A model generated the notes under the pieces. That model saw only the letters and a program-made list of their open reading frames with translations, did not search any database and was not told where the DNA came from. A program made the position numbers and the translations under genes. This document shows positions 1 through 8,675 of a stretch of 64,000 bases of DNA, in pieces (position 1 is the stretch's first letter; every line of letters begins with the position of its first letter). The DNA lies in assembly GCF_900537995.1 (NCBI RefSeq), contig NZ_LR027880.1, positions 3,170,001 to 3,234,000 of the forward strand, in the 5' to 3' direction. Source of the stretch: Roseburia intestinalis L1-82 (GTDB lineage: Bacteria > Bacillota > Clostridia > Lachnospirales > Lachnospiraceae).

Positions 1-1343
1 ATGCTCACGTTCAGCATCTTTTCCGTCTTCCGGTACACATGCCGGTACGCCGGGAACAAAAATGCGTCCGCGAAGATCCATGCGACCGGGCTTGCAAAAC
101 ATGCTGCCGGAAAACCAAACAGCGGCACTAATGCAAATCCGACGAGCGTTCTCGCCGCCATCTCACAGACACCTGCTAAGATTGCAAACTTGCTGTATCC
201 CATACCCTGGATCAGGAAACGGACGATATTGACAAATGCGAGTGGAATGTAAAATGCACTGTTGATCAATAAAAACAGGTATACATTCCCGATGACTTCC
301 ACCTCAGCGCGTTCCACGAAGAACAGTGCAAGATTTCTTCCGGTCAGCGCAAGAATAACAAATGCAAGGATCGCATATCCGATTCCAAGCATGGAACATG
401 CCTTTAATCCCTTCGAAATACGATCCATTTTCTTTGCACCGACATTCTGTCCGCCATAAGTTGCCATCGTCGATCCCATCGCATCAAACGGGCAGCAGAA
501 AAACATTCCTATCTTGCTTCCAGCGGTCATGGATGCAACTGCGTTTGAACCGAGCGTATTGACTGCACTCTGTAAAATAACGCTTCCAATTGCCGTGATG
601 GAATACTGCAGTCCCATCGGCACACCCATGCCACAGAGTGTTTTCATATAAGAACTGTTCCATCGGCGTTCCTCTGCATCCGGATGCAGGATTTCAAATT
701 TTTTCCAGCTGTAGATCAGGCATCCGATTCCGGACACTGCCTGAGAGATCACCGTTGCAAGTGATGCGCCAGCTACACCCAGATGAAGATTTATGATAAA
801 TACAAGGTCTAACGCAATATTCATCACAGATGAGATTACCAAAAACACGACGGGGGTCTTGCTGTCTCCCATCGAACGGATGATGGCCGAAATAAGATTA
901 TACAAATATGTTGCCGGTATTCCTGCAAAAATGATCACGATATACAGATACGCCCCGTCGATAATGTTGTCCGGCGTGCGCATCAGTTCTAAGATCGGGC
1001 GGCAGAATACTACTGTGACTGCCGTCATGACCACTGCAAAAATTGCAGATAAATAAATGGCATTTACCATAAATGCACGCAGTCCACGGTAATCCCCGGC
1101 ACCAAATTTATGTGCCAGTGGAATTGCAAAACCGTTGCAGACACCCATACAGAATCCGATGATCAAAAAGTTTAAAGATCCGGTGGAACCTACCGCTGCA
1201 AGTGCATCCACACCGAGAAATCTTCCGACAATGAGTGTATCCACCAGATTATAAAACTGCTGAAACAGATATCCAAACAAAAGTGGAATGGAGAAACCTA
1301 AAATCAGCTTCATCGGAGAACCATTCGTCATATCTTTTGTCAT
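1..1343 (-). CDS. MATE-family multidrug/cation efflux protein, C-terminus cut by window edge
   Basis: An open reading frame reads from the ATG at 1343 to the window edge without a stop, giving about 447 residues. That is close to the full length of MATE exporters (about 450). The reading shows an early segment (MTKDMTNGSPMKLILGF) followed by a dense run of hydrophobic helices with GFCMGVCNGFAIPLAHKFG and MGDSKTPVVF, typical of the DinF/NorM-like branch. Proteins of this family export drugs or metabolites across the cytoplasmic membrane using a Na+ or H+ gradient; the substrate here cannot be told. The gene starts 18 bp after the stop of the foldase lipoprotein and probably shares its transcript. 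The last few residues are missing only because the window ends. Confidence 0.88.
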   Translation of the reverse strand, partial: MTKDMTNGSPMKLILGFSIPLLFGYLFQQFYNLVDTLIVGRFLGVDALAAVGSTGSLNFLIIGFCMGVCNGFAIPLAHKFGAGDYRGLRAFMVNAIYLSAIFAVVMTAVTVVFCRPILELMRTPDNIIDGAYLYIVIIFAGIPATYLYNLISAIIRSMGDSKTPVVFLVISSVMNIALDLVFIINLHLGVAGASLATVISQAVSGIGCLIYSWKKFEILHPDAEERRWNSSYMKTLCGMGVPMGLQYSITAIGSVILQSAVNTLGSNAVASMTAGSKIGMFFCCPFDAMGSTMATYGGQNVGAKKMDRISKGLKACSMLGIGYAILAFVILALTGRNLALFFVERAEVEVIGNVYLFLLINSAFYIPLAFVNIVRFLIQGMGYSKFAILAGVCEMAARTLVGFALVPLFGFPAACFASPVAWIFADAFLFPAYRHVYRKTEKMLNVS

Positions 1344-1361
1344 ATTTCATCCTCTTTTCCC

Positions 1362-2351
1362 TTATATTTCCCCACAATGTTTTTCAAAAATCTCAAAAAA
1401 ACTGTCCGTCTGTATACCATCTGTGGTATCTAATGTGAGTTCATCCCACATATCTTTGTTGATACTGGAATTCAGTCCCGCCACAAACTGATTATAGACA
1501 TCATCAAATGCCTCTTTTTCTCTTTTTTCCACGATATTGGACTTGTTTGCCTCTGTCAGTTCCTCATTATATTTATTCAGGCATTTAATAAAATAAAACC
1601 CTTTGCCTGCCTGGATCATAGACGACGTCTGTCCATTATCAAGATTAAACGCAACCTCCTCGACCTCTTTGGGCAGTTCATCCCTGGCCACCGTAGTCTG
1701 TATGGAAGAAAGTTCATTATAGTTATTTGCCACAGATGCAAAATCATCTCCACGCTCTAACTTTGCTGCCACATCACTTGCCTTTGTACTGTCTGCGACA
1801 AATATCTGCATGATCTCGATCACACGCGCCTCATCGTCACTGACTTCCTCATTTACACTGTTTGTCAGCGAATTATAAAGTTTCTGTGCTAATGCGTAAT
1901 GCTGATAATATTCGCTGATATCGCTCTCCGTCACTTCAAGATAAGTATTTTCTTCTTTTGAAAGTGATGCATAATACTCTGCCGCCGCCTCTGATATTGC
2001 AGAAAGCTCATCCTCTGAAAGTGCAACTTCCCTTGACTGTGCAAGCAGATCCATGCTGACCACCTGGGTTAATTCTTCCATTGTGACCGCTTTGATATAT
2101 TTTACCAATGAATCATCCCCGAAATCATGTTTCCAGAGATCCACACCATATGCCGTCCCGTAGATATTCTGATAATTCGTCAGATAAACCCGCGCCTCTT
2201 TCAAACTGCAGACGGTTCCCTCGATCTTGAATACCTGACGGTCATTTAATATATTCGAAACCACAATATTTTTATTTCCGATCCGGCATCCGGTCAATAA
2301 CAGCGACATGCCACACAGCACAGCTGCTACCCTTGTAAATTTTCTCTTCAT
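1362..2351 (-). CDS. PpiC/parvulin-type foldase lipoprotein (PrsA-like)
   Basis: 329 residues. The N-terminus is a lipoprotein signal: basic MKRK, a hydrophobic stretch, then the lipobox LLTGC with the lipidated Cys at residue 22, so the mature protein should be anchored outside the membrane. Residues about 180-285 resemble a parvulin domain (VIEIMQIFV, then DDFASVANNYNE, then GFYFIKCLNKY), and the flanking helices resemble the SurA/PrsA chaperone arm. The inferred role is folding of exported proteins. It sits between the FAD dehydrogenase (28 bp upstream) and the MATE exporter. The isomerase part is divergent, so catalytic activity is uncertain and it may act only as a chaperone. Confidence 0.75.
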   Translation of the reverse strand: MKRKFTRVAAVLCGMSLLLTGCRIGNKNIVVSNILNDRQVFKIEGTVCSLKEARVYLTNYQNIYGTAYGVDLWKHDFGDDSLVKYIKAVTMEELTQVVSMDLLAQSREVALSEDELSAISEAAAEYYASLSKEENTYLEVTESDISEYYQHYALAQKLYNSLTNSVNEEVSDDEARVIEIMQIFVADSTKASDVAAKLERGDDFASVANNYNELSSIQTTVARDELPKEVEEVAFNLDNGQTSSMIQAGKGFYFIKCLNKYNEELTEANKSNIVEKREKEAFDDVYNQFVAGLNSSINKDMWDELTLDTTDGIQTDSFFEIFEKHCGEI

Positions 2352-2379
2352 CCTAATTTACCCAATCTGATAGAAAGTC

Positions 2380-3780
2380 CTATTGTTCCATTGATTTTAA
2401 GATACTTCTTGCAACGGAAATTCCGTTTGCAGATGCCTGCTGCAATCCTCTCGTCACAGATGCTCCGTCTCCGATCGCACGCAGTCCTTTTACGCTGGTT
2501 TCAAAATCAGAGTTGACCACTACCTTGTTGGAATAGAATTTTACTTCCACACCGTAAAGCAGTGTCTCGTCGCTGGCAATACCCGGTGTTACCTTATCGA
2601 GTGCCATAATCATTTCCTCAATATCGACCATGATACGGTGCGGGAATACTAAGGAAAGATCACCCGGCACAGCATCCTTTAAAGTCGGGATCAGGTTATT
2701 CCTGCAGAGGCGTTCCTCCGTTGTTCTTCTTCCTCTCTTGAAATCACCGAATGTCTGTACTAAGATCTTTCCGTCGCAGAGCATGTTGGAAAGCTGTGCG
2801 ATCTGTTTACCGTACTCGATCGGTGTCTTAAATGGTTTGGTAAAGTTTTTGGAAACCAAAATTGCAAAGTTGGTATTGTTGGTCTTTAAATCTTTCGACT
2901 TGTATGCGTGACCGTTTACCACCGCAAGTCCGTTATCGTAGTATTCTGTTGCGACCTCACCGGACGGGTTGGTACAGAAGGTACGCACCTTATCATCAAA
3001 TGTCGGGGTATGGTAAACCAGTTTTGCCTCATAGAGGTTCTGATTTAAAAATTCCATGACCTCATCACGCACCTCCACACGTACACCAATGTCTACGGTA
3101 CCTACCTTTGTTTCAATATCATGCTGTCCGCAGATATGTGAAAACCAATCAGCACCCTCTCGTCCAACTGCAGAAATAACCTCTGCTGCAAGATATTCCT
3201 CATCTTTTTCGGTAATGATCCCTTTGACCTTGTTATCCTCAATGATGATATCTTTGACCATGGTGTTAAATTCCATCTCAACGCCCTGCTCTAACAGATG
3301 CTCCTGAAGTCTGGAATAGATTTTGTAGCCTTCCTCTGTTCCAAGGTGGCGGATCGGACATTCGATCAGTTTTAAGTTTGCATTGATCGCTTTTCTGCGG
3401 ATCTCACGGATCTCTTTTTCTTTATCCACTCCGTAAACTTTTGTATCTGCACCGAATTTTAAATAAATATCATCGGATTCTTTTAATAATTCCACGGTTT
3501 TATCATAGCCTAAAATTTCCGGCAGATTTCCTCCGACATCCGGTGAAAGTGACAGTTTACCGTCAGAAAAAGCTCCCGCTCCGGCAAATCCGGTCGTGAT
3601 GGAACAAGGTTTACATCCAACGCAGACTTTTGTCTTACGTTTCGGACATTCTCTCTTTTCGATTCGTCTGCCCTTCTCGATCATTAAAATTTTCAGATTC
3701 TTCTTTGCATGGATCAGTTCATATGCACAAAAGATACCAGATGGACCGGCTCCAATAATAATCACATCATATTGTTTCAT
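2380..3780 (-). CDS. NAD(P)/FAD-dependent dehydrogenase (COG2509-like)
   Basis: 466 residues with an N-terminal dinucleotide fold, IIGAGPSGIFCAYEL at residues about 8-22, followed by the acidic IEKG that binds the adenosine ribose. A cysteine cluster CPKRKTKVCVGCKPCS follows at about 45-60, then a glycine-rich GFAGAGAFSDGKLSL. The C-terminus contains GLRAIGDGASVTRGLQQASANG, the second FAD contact with a conserved flavin-side helix. This layout matches the widespread uncharacterised FAD-dependent dehydrogenases of Firmicutes (COG2509); the substrate is unknown. The start is preceded by AGAGGA at suitable spacing. It is the middle gene of the addB-to-MATE run. Confidence 0.82.
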   Translation of the reverse strand: MKQYDVIIIGAGPSGIFCAYELIHAKKNLKILMIEKGRRIEKRECPKRKTKVCVGCKPCSITTGFAGAGAFSDGKLSLSPDVGGNLPEILGYDKTVELLKESDDIYLKFGADTKVYGVDKEKEIREIRRKAINANLKLIECPIRHLGTEEGYKIYSRLQEHLLEQGVEMEFNTMVKDIIIEDNKVKGIITEKDEEYLAAEVISAVGREGADWFSHICGQHDIETKVGTVDIGVRVEVRDEVMEFLNQNLYEAKLVYHTPTFDDKVRTFCTNPSGEVATEYYDNGLAVVNGHAYKSKDLKTNNTNFAILVSKNFTKPFKTPIEYGKQIAQLSNMLCDGKILVQTFGDFKRGRRTTEERLCRNNLIPTLKDAVPGDLSLVFPHRIMVDIEEMIMALDKVTPGIASDETLLYGVEVKFYSNKVVVNSDFETSVKGLRAIGDGASVTRGLQQASANGISVARSILKSMEQ

Positions 3781-3873
3781 TCTTTTTTCCTCTTACCTGT
3801 CTATTTGTCCTGTTTACCGATTTCTCACACGCATCTGTATTTTGGCATAGCGTATTCCATAAAAACGTCATTC

Positions 3874-4131
3874 CTACGCTTCCACGATCAGATATCTGCC
3901 GTCCGGGATTGCAAAAACTTCCTCTGCCTCTGCTAAATCCGCATTGCTCATTCCGGCAATATCTGCGCCCTCATCTTCAAAATAAGCACGGACTTCTTTG
4001 ATATTTTTGCAGACAACTGCCATGCAGTCCTCTAAAAATTCTTCGGCCTCCTCCGGCGATTCTGCAACATTTTCTTTAAAAAGCTGCATCTGATGTTCCA
4101 AAAAATACTGTACTACCGCTTCATCGTACAT
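3874..4131 (-). CDS. small acidic hypothetical protein
   Basis: 85 residues from the ATG at 4131. This start is chosen over an upstream ATG because GGAGG lies 7 bases before it. The product is strongly acidic and looks helical (ESPEEAEEFLEDCMAVV, then FEDEGADIAGMSNADLAEA), with two cysteines only in the central part and no signal peptide or membrane segment. It is not recognised as a named family. It lies 62 bp downstream of maf, on the same strand, and 93 bp before the FAD dehydrogenase, so it probably belongs to the same transcript. No function is inferred. Confidence 0.7.
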   Translation of the reverse strand: MYDEAVVQYFLEHQMQLFKENVAESPEEAEEFLEDCMAVVCKNIKEVRAYFEDEGADIAGMSNADLAEAEEVFAIPDGRYLIVEA

Positions 4132-4193
4132 AATAATCCTCCATTCTGTGCAGTGTAAAAATCTCATTTTTCACACTATATTTTCCCGCTTAT

Positions 4194-4820
4194 CTACCAT
4201 GTATATGGGTCAATTCCAAGCCGGTCAAGCTCTCTGTAAATCGCTGCAACCGGAAGTCCTACCACATTATTATAGTCACCGTCGATTTTGTCAATATAAA
4301 TTGCAAATTTTCCCTGGATTCCGTATGCACCGGCTTTGTCCGACGGTTCTCCTGTCGCAATATAACGCAAAATTTCACTTTTCTTTAACTGTCTGACAAA
4401 AACGTCAGTCTTTTCATAAAAGATATGTTCCCCTGCCCTGCCGGTCCGGTCGATAAACACAAAAGCAACCCCCGTGTACACCGAATGGCTTTTCCCTGAC
4501 AATAAAGAGAGCATGCGGAAGGCATCTTCCTCATCTTTTGGTTTTCCTAAGATTTCGCTGCCCGCGGCAACAATGGTGTCTGCACCGATGACTAAAGTAT
4601 CCTGCGGTGTCATCAGCGTCCGATGCTCATCTCCATATGTTTTTAACATGGATGCGACTTCTCTCGCCTTCTGTGCTGCAAGTTCCATGACAACCTCTTT
4701 TGGCTCTTTTTTTATGATGATCTCCTCCCCCTTTGCCGGACAGACCTCAAAGTTAAGACCGATCTGCTCTAAAAGTTCACGGCGTCTTGGGGACGCGGAT
4801 GCTAAAATAATCTGTGACAT
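4194..4820 (-). CDS. maf: Maf-like nucleoside triphosphate pyrophosphatase
   Basis: 208 residues. The Maf signature ILASASPRRRELLEQIGL is at the N-terminus, followed by VVIGADTIV with the conserved catalytic Asp, KPKDEEDAFRMLSLLSG, and GAYGIQGKFAIYIDKIDGDYNNVVGLP near the end. Maf proteins hydrolyse non-canonical or modified NTPs (for example dTTP/UTP or methylated pyrimidine nucleotides) to monophosphates and are linked to septum control in Bacillus. The start is taken at ATG 4820, with AAGGA nine bases upstream; a TTG two codons earlier would be too close to that site. It lies downstream of addA, 93 bp away. Confidence 0.92.
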   Translation of the reverse strand: MSQIILASASPRRRELLEQIGLNFEVCPAKGEEIIIKKEPKEVVMELAAQKAREVASMLKTYGDEHRTLMTPQDTLVIGADTIVAAGSEILGKPKDEEDAFRMLSLLSGKSHSVYTGVAFVFIDRTGRAGEHIFYEKTDVFVRQLKKSEILRYIATGEPSDKAGAYGIQGKFAIYIDKIDGDYNNVVGLPVAAIYRELDRLGIDPYTW

Positions 4821-4913
4821 GGTCAAATTTCCTTTCTGCTACATGCTTATCTGCTTCTTAACATTGCACAAAACTCCAATCAGACTGGCTTTTGTACAAT
4901 GTTTTTAAATTTT

Positions 4914-7900
4914 CTATACCGGGATCACTTTCCCAATCCGGAAGGAATACAACAGTTTTTCCTTTACTTTCAGCGGATTTCCGGCTGCATCTTTCTCATT
5001 TTCATAGACTCGGTTTAGCGCTTCCTCGTAAAGTTTTAACTGTGCCGCATAACGCTCGGACAATTCCTTTTCCGTATCCACACGGTCTGTTTTATAATCA
5101 AGAAGGACAATACCGTCCTTTTCAATCCAGAATACATCGATGATTCCCTGGATCAGGGTCAGCTCTTTCCCTGTATATTCCGTTTCTCCTATATTTCCTA
5201 CACGCCCCATGCTTTTTACCTTTTCCGCCTGTTCCGTGTTTTCAGCAAAACCAAACTCGTCTAACTGTTCATCCGTAAATCCCATGACAAATGGTTTCTC
5301 ACGGTACAATTTTCCGTCTTTTTCAGCTGTTCCCATCCGTTTTCCAATATCTGCATTTACAAAATATTCAACCTGCGGTATGCGAATCAGTCCATGCATC
5401 TCCGGTGTGATCTGTTCTTTCTCCAGCATCCCGGCGACCTGCTCTTTTGCGGACACACCGGAAGAAAACTGGTAGCACTCCATGATGCGGTGCATTGCCG
5501 TTCCACGAAGTGCTCCAGGGCTGGCATCCTCACTTTGCTGCTCTATTTCTCTTGCAAATGCAGGCACATACGGCACAACCTCCTCGTATTGAAAAACAGG
5601 AACTGCCTCCTCCTCTTTTTCAAACGCCTCCCGCATGGCACGATGTTTTAACTCCGACACGGAATACTTATTTTTTCTCTGCACATCATTTTCATATGCA
5701 TACCGTCTGTGAAAACGCTCCGAGAACTGCTGCACTTTTTTTTCATCTGCCTGCGCAGCTTTTTCCATGCAGGCTGAACGGTTCCAGTCATCTTTGATCT
5801 GTGTTTCCAGTTCTTCCTGCACCAGTTCTGCCGCCCGCATCAGACGTATCTGATATTTATCCTGACAGGATGCAGCCGCAGGCAGAATCCAGTCCAAATA
5901 ACCGGCTGCACTCTCGCGTCCCAGATAAGATAACAGTTCCTCTGGAAATGCTTTTATATAGGAAAGTGTCTCCTCTGCCTTTTTCAGACTTCCGGTTAAG
6001 ATCAGCTTTTCTTTCGCTCTCGTTAATGCCACATAAAGGACACGCAGTTCCTCGCCAAGATTTTCCATATCGATCTGCTTTGCGATAGCACGTTTTGCGA
6101 TCGTCACGGATTTTACACGCTGTTTTCCGTCCATATAGTCAAGACCGATGCCAAGTTCCGGGTGTAATACCAGACGGCTTCTTGTATCCTGGCGGTTAAA
6201 GTTTTTTCCCATCCCGGCGGCAAATACGACCGGAAATTCCAGTCCTTTACTCTTATGGATACTCATAATGCGCACGACATTTTCGTTTTCCCCGATCAGA
6301 TCTGCCTCGCCGAAATCCACATCGTATTTCTGCAGTTCATCAATATAGCGCACAAAATGAAACAGTCCCTTGTAACTGGTATTTTCATAGGCGATCGCCT
6401 TCTCCACCAGCATTAAAAGGTTTGCATGACGCCTGTCTCCGGCTGGCATTGCTGCGGCATAATCGCCGTAACCGGTCTCCTTTAACAGCAGTTCGATCAG
6501 CTCATGGATCGGTGTATCCGGCACAAGCTGCCGCAGTTTTTCGTAGGTAACATAAAACCGGTATAACTTTTCTTCGGAATCATCCCTGCCCTGTCCCGGA
6601 TTTTCCTCCGCTTCCTGTTTCAGACGCTCACATTCCTCCAAAACACACTCGTAAAATCTGACATTCTTGTCTTTTAAACGCAATTTTGCAAGTTCCTCAT
6701 CCGAAAGTCCTGCGATTGGTGAACGAAGCACCGCTGTCAGCGGGATATCCTGTCTCGGATTATCCAAAATACGAAGCATGGAGAGCACGGTCTGCACCTC
6801 CACCGTACTGAAATATCCTGTCGCCGAAACAGTATGTGCCGGAATTCCTGCATCATTTAACACAGCAGCAAAACGGTCTGCATATCCGCTCAGGCTTCGC
6901 AGCAGAATGACCATATCCGAATACTGCACCGGGCGCAGTTCCCCGGTTGCCTTGTCGGTCACCTTCTGCGTTCCCATAAGCTCTTTGATCCTTTTTGCAA
7001 TCATCCGTGCTTCTAACAGTTTCTTATCATCCGCTGCAGCATCATCCAACAGTTCATCATCCCCGTCCACCAGTAAAATTTCCGGTGTGAACATGTCCGT
7101 TTCTTCCTGATAAGAAGCTCCCGGATAAAGTGCTGCATCCGCATCATATTCCACATTTCCAAGATTGCGCTTCATGATGCGGTAAAAAATATCGTTGGAA
7201 AAATCGAGTACTTCATTTCTGCTTCGGAAATTTTTATGCAGGTCAATGCGCTGCATTTTTGCATCCGTCAGGCTGTAAGTATCGTATTTTTCCATGAATA
7301 GTTCCGGTCTTGCCAGACGGAAACGGTAGATACTTTGTTTGACATCCCCGACCATAAAAAGGTTGTATTCACCGCGCTCCTCCCGTGAAATTGCACGTAA
7401 GATTGTCTCCTGCACCTCATTGCTGTCCTGGTACTCGTCGATCATGATCTCTTTGAAATTATCCCGGAACTCCTCGGCAGTCTTTTTGACTTTGCCGGTC
7501 TCCTCATCGACAAAGATATTTAACGCAAAGTGCTCAAGGTCATGGAAATCCACCAGATTTTTCCGTCGTTTTTCTGCCGTAAACGTCTCGTCAAATTCCA
7601 ACGTCAGACGCACTAACTCTGCCGCCATCGGCGCCGTCTTTTTCATCTGCTCCGCCATGATCTCCGGTGATGTGAAAAAATACTGGCGGTTTATTTTTTT
7701 GACCGCATCCTTTCCCATCTCTCGCAGTTTTTTGACCAGCTCTAATTTTTCTTCGTTTCCGTCAAATCCACGGGAGGAAGCAAGCCTGTCATAGGATAAA
7801 TTGCGGTAATTCTGATAAAAATCCGCAAAACTTTCACTCGCAGCGATCTCCTTATATTTTTCCAGGTCGCCCTCTAATGCTTTCGCATACATATCCGGCC

Positions 7901-8627
7901 CGTCATCGTCCTGCGTCAGTTTGTATGCCCGCCCGGAAAGTGCCACAAGATCCTCTGACACCCGTTTTAAGTTCTGAAGAAGCGACTGCATGAAAGCTGC
8001 GCTTTCCAAAGATGCCTCATCCTCTATGCCATAGCTTTCTGCCGCCGCAAGCAGCCATTTCTTTGGCCATGGATAACTCCTTGAAAACTCATAGAGCTGT
8101 AAGATCATGCCGGAGAGCGCCGCATCATTTCTGCCGGATGCATATCCGTCCACAAATGCTAAAAATTCCGGCGCACTCTCCTCATAATTTTTCAACAGCA
8201 CCTTTGCGAGCACGTCCTCTTTTAACAGTTTCAACTCGCCCTCATCCCCGATTCTGAAATTCGGTTCGAGATCGATCTCATGAAAATGATTACGGATCAC
8301 ATACAGACAAAAACTGTCGATCGTCGTGATCTGGGCATTGTGTAAAAGAGAAAGCTGACGCTGTAAATGTTCGTCGTCCGGCTGTTCTTTTAAGGCATTC
8401 TCCAGTGCATTTCCGATTCGTTCACGCATCTCTGCCGCAGCCGCATTGGTAAATGTCACGATCAAAAGACGGTCAATGTCCACCGGGTGCTCTTTGTCCG
8501 TAATGATCTTTATGATACGTTCCACGAGCACCGCAGTCTTACCGGAACCTGCTGCCGCGGAAACTAATATATTTCTGTCTCTGAGTTCGATGACCTTTCG
8601 CTGGTCATCTGTCCATGTCATTCCCAT
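4914..8627 (-). CDS. addA: AddA helicase-nuclease subunit
   Basis: 1237 residues, full length for AddA. The UvrD-type Walker A, SAAAGSGKTAVLVERI, is near residue 25; IMIDEYQDSN is the helicase DExx motif; the RecB-family nuclease domain at the C-terminus shows VLLDYKTDRV with the catalytic Asp and Lys. AddA pairs with AddB to unwind and resect double-strand breaks until a Chi site, feeding RecA. The start has GGAG six bases upstream. It follows addB by 48 bp, as is usual in Firmicutes. The chosen frame has no internal interruption. Confidence 0.97.
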   Translation of the reverse strand: MGMTWTDDQRKVIELRDRNILVSAAAGSGKTAVLVERIIKIITDKEHPVDIDRLLIVTFTNAAAAEMRERIGNALENALKEQPDDEHLQRQLSLLHNAQITTIDSFCLYVIRNHFHEIDLEPNFRIGDEGELKLLKEDVLAKVLLKNYEESAPEFLAFVDGYASGRNDAALSGMILQLYEFSRSYPWPKKWLLAAAESYGIEDEASLESAAFMQSLLQNLKRVSEDLVALSGRAYKLTQDDDGPDMYAKALEGDLEKYKEIAASESFADFYQNYRNLSYDRLASSRGFDGNEEKLELVKKLREMGKDAVKKINRQYFFTSPEIMAEQMKKTAPMAAELVRLTLEFDETFTAEKRRKNLVDFHDLEHFALNIFVDEETGKVKKTAEEFRDNFKEIMIDEYQDSNEVQETILRAISREERGEYNLFMVGDVKQSIYRFRLARPELFMEKYDTYSLTDAKMQRIDLHKNFRSRNEVLDFSNDIFYRIMKRNLGNVEYDADAALYPGASYQEETDMFTPEILLVDGDDELLDDAAADDKKLLEARMIAKRIKELMGTQKVTDKATGELRPVQYSDMVILLRSLSGYADRFAAVLNDAGIPAHTVSATGYFSTVEVQTVLSMLRILDNPRQDIPLTAVLRSPIAGLSDEELAKLRLKDKNVRFYECVLEECERLKQEAEENPGQGRDDSEEKLYRFYVTYEKLRQLVPDTPIHELIELLLKETGYGDYAAAMPAGDRRHANLLMLVEKAIAYENTSYKGLFHFVRYIDELQKYDVDFGEADLIGENENVVRIMSIHKSKGLEFPVVFAAGMGKNFNRQDTRSRLVLHPELGIGLDYMDGKQRVKSVTIAKRAIAKQIDMENLGEELRVLYVALTRAKEKLILTGSLKKAEETLSYIKAFPEELLSYLGRESAAGYLDWILPAAASCQDKYQIRLMRAAELVQEELETQIKDDWNRSACMEKAAQADEKKVQQFSERFHRRYAYENDVQRKNKYSVSELKHRAMREAFEKEEEAVPVFQYEEVVPYVPAFAREIEQQSEDASPGALRGTAMHRIMECYQFSSGVSAKEQVAGMLEKEQITPEMHGLIRIPQVEYFVNADIGKRMGTAEKDGKLYREKPFVMGFTDEQLDEFGFAENTEQAEKVKSMGRVGNIGETEYTGKELTLIQGIIDVFWIEKDGIVLLDYKTDRVDTEKELSERYAAQLKLYEEALNRVYENEKDAAGNPLKVKEKLLYSFRIGKVIPV

Positions 8628-8675
8628 GTTTTGCTCCGTTTCTGACTTTTTATTTTTGCACCTGTCACATCACAT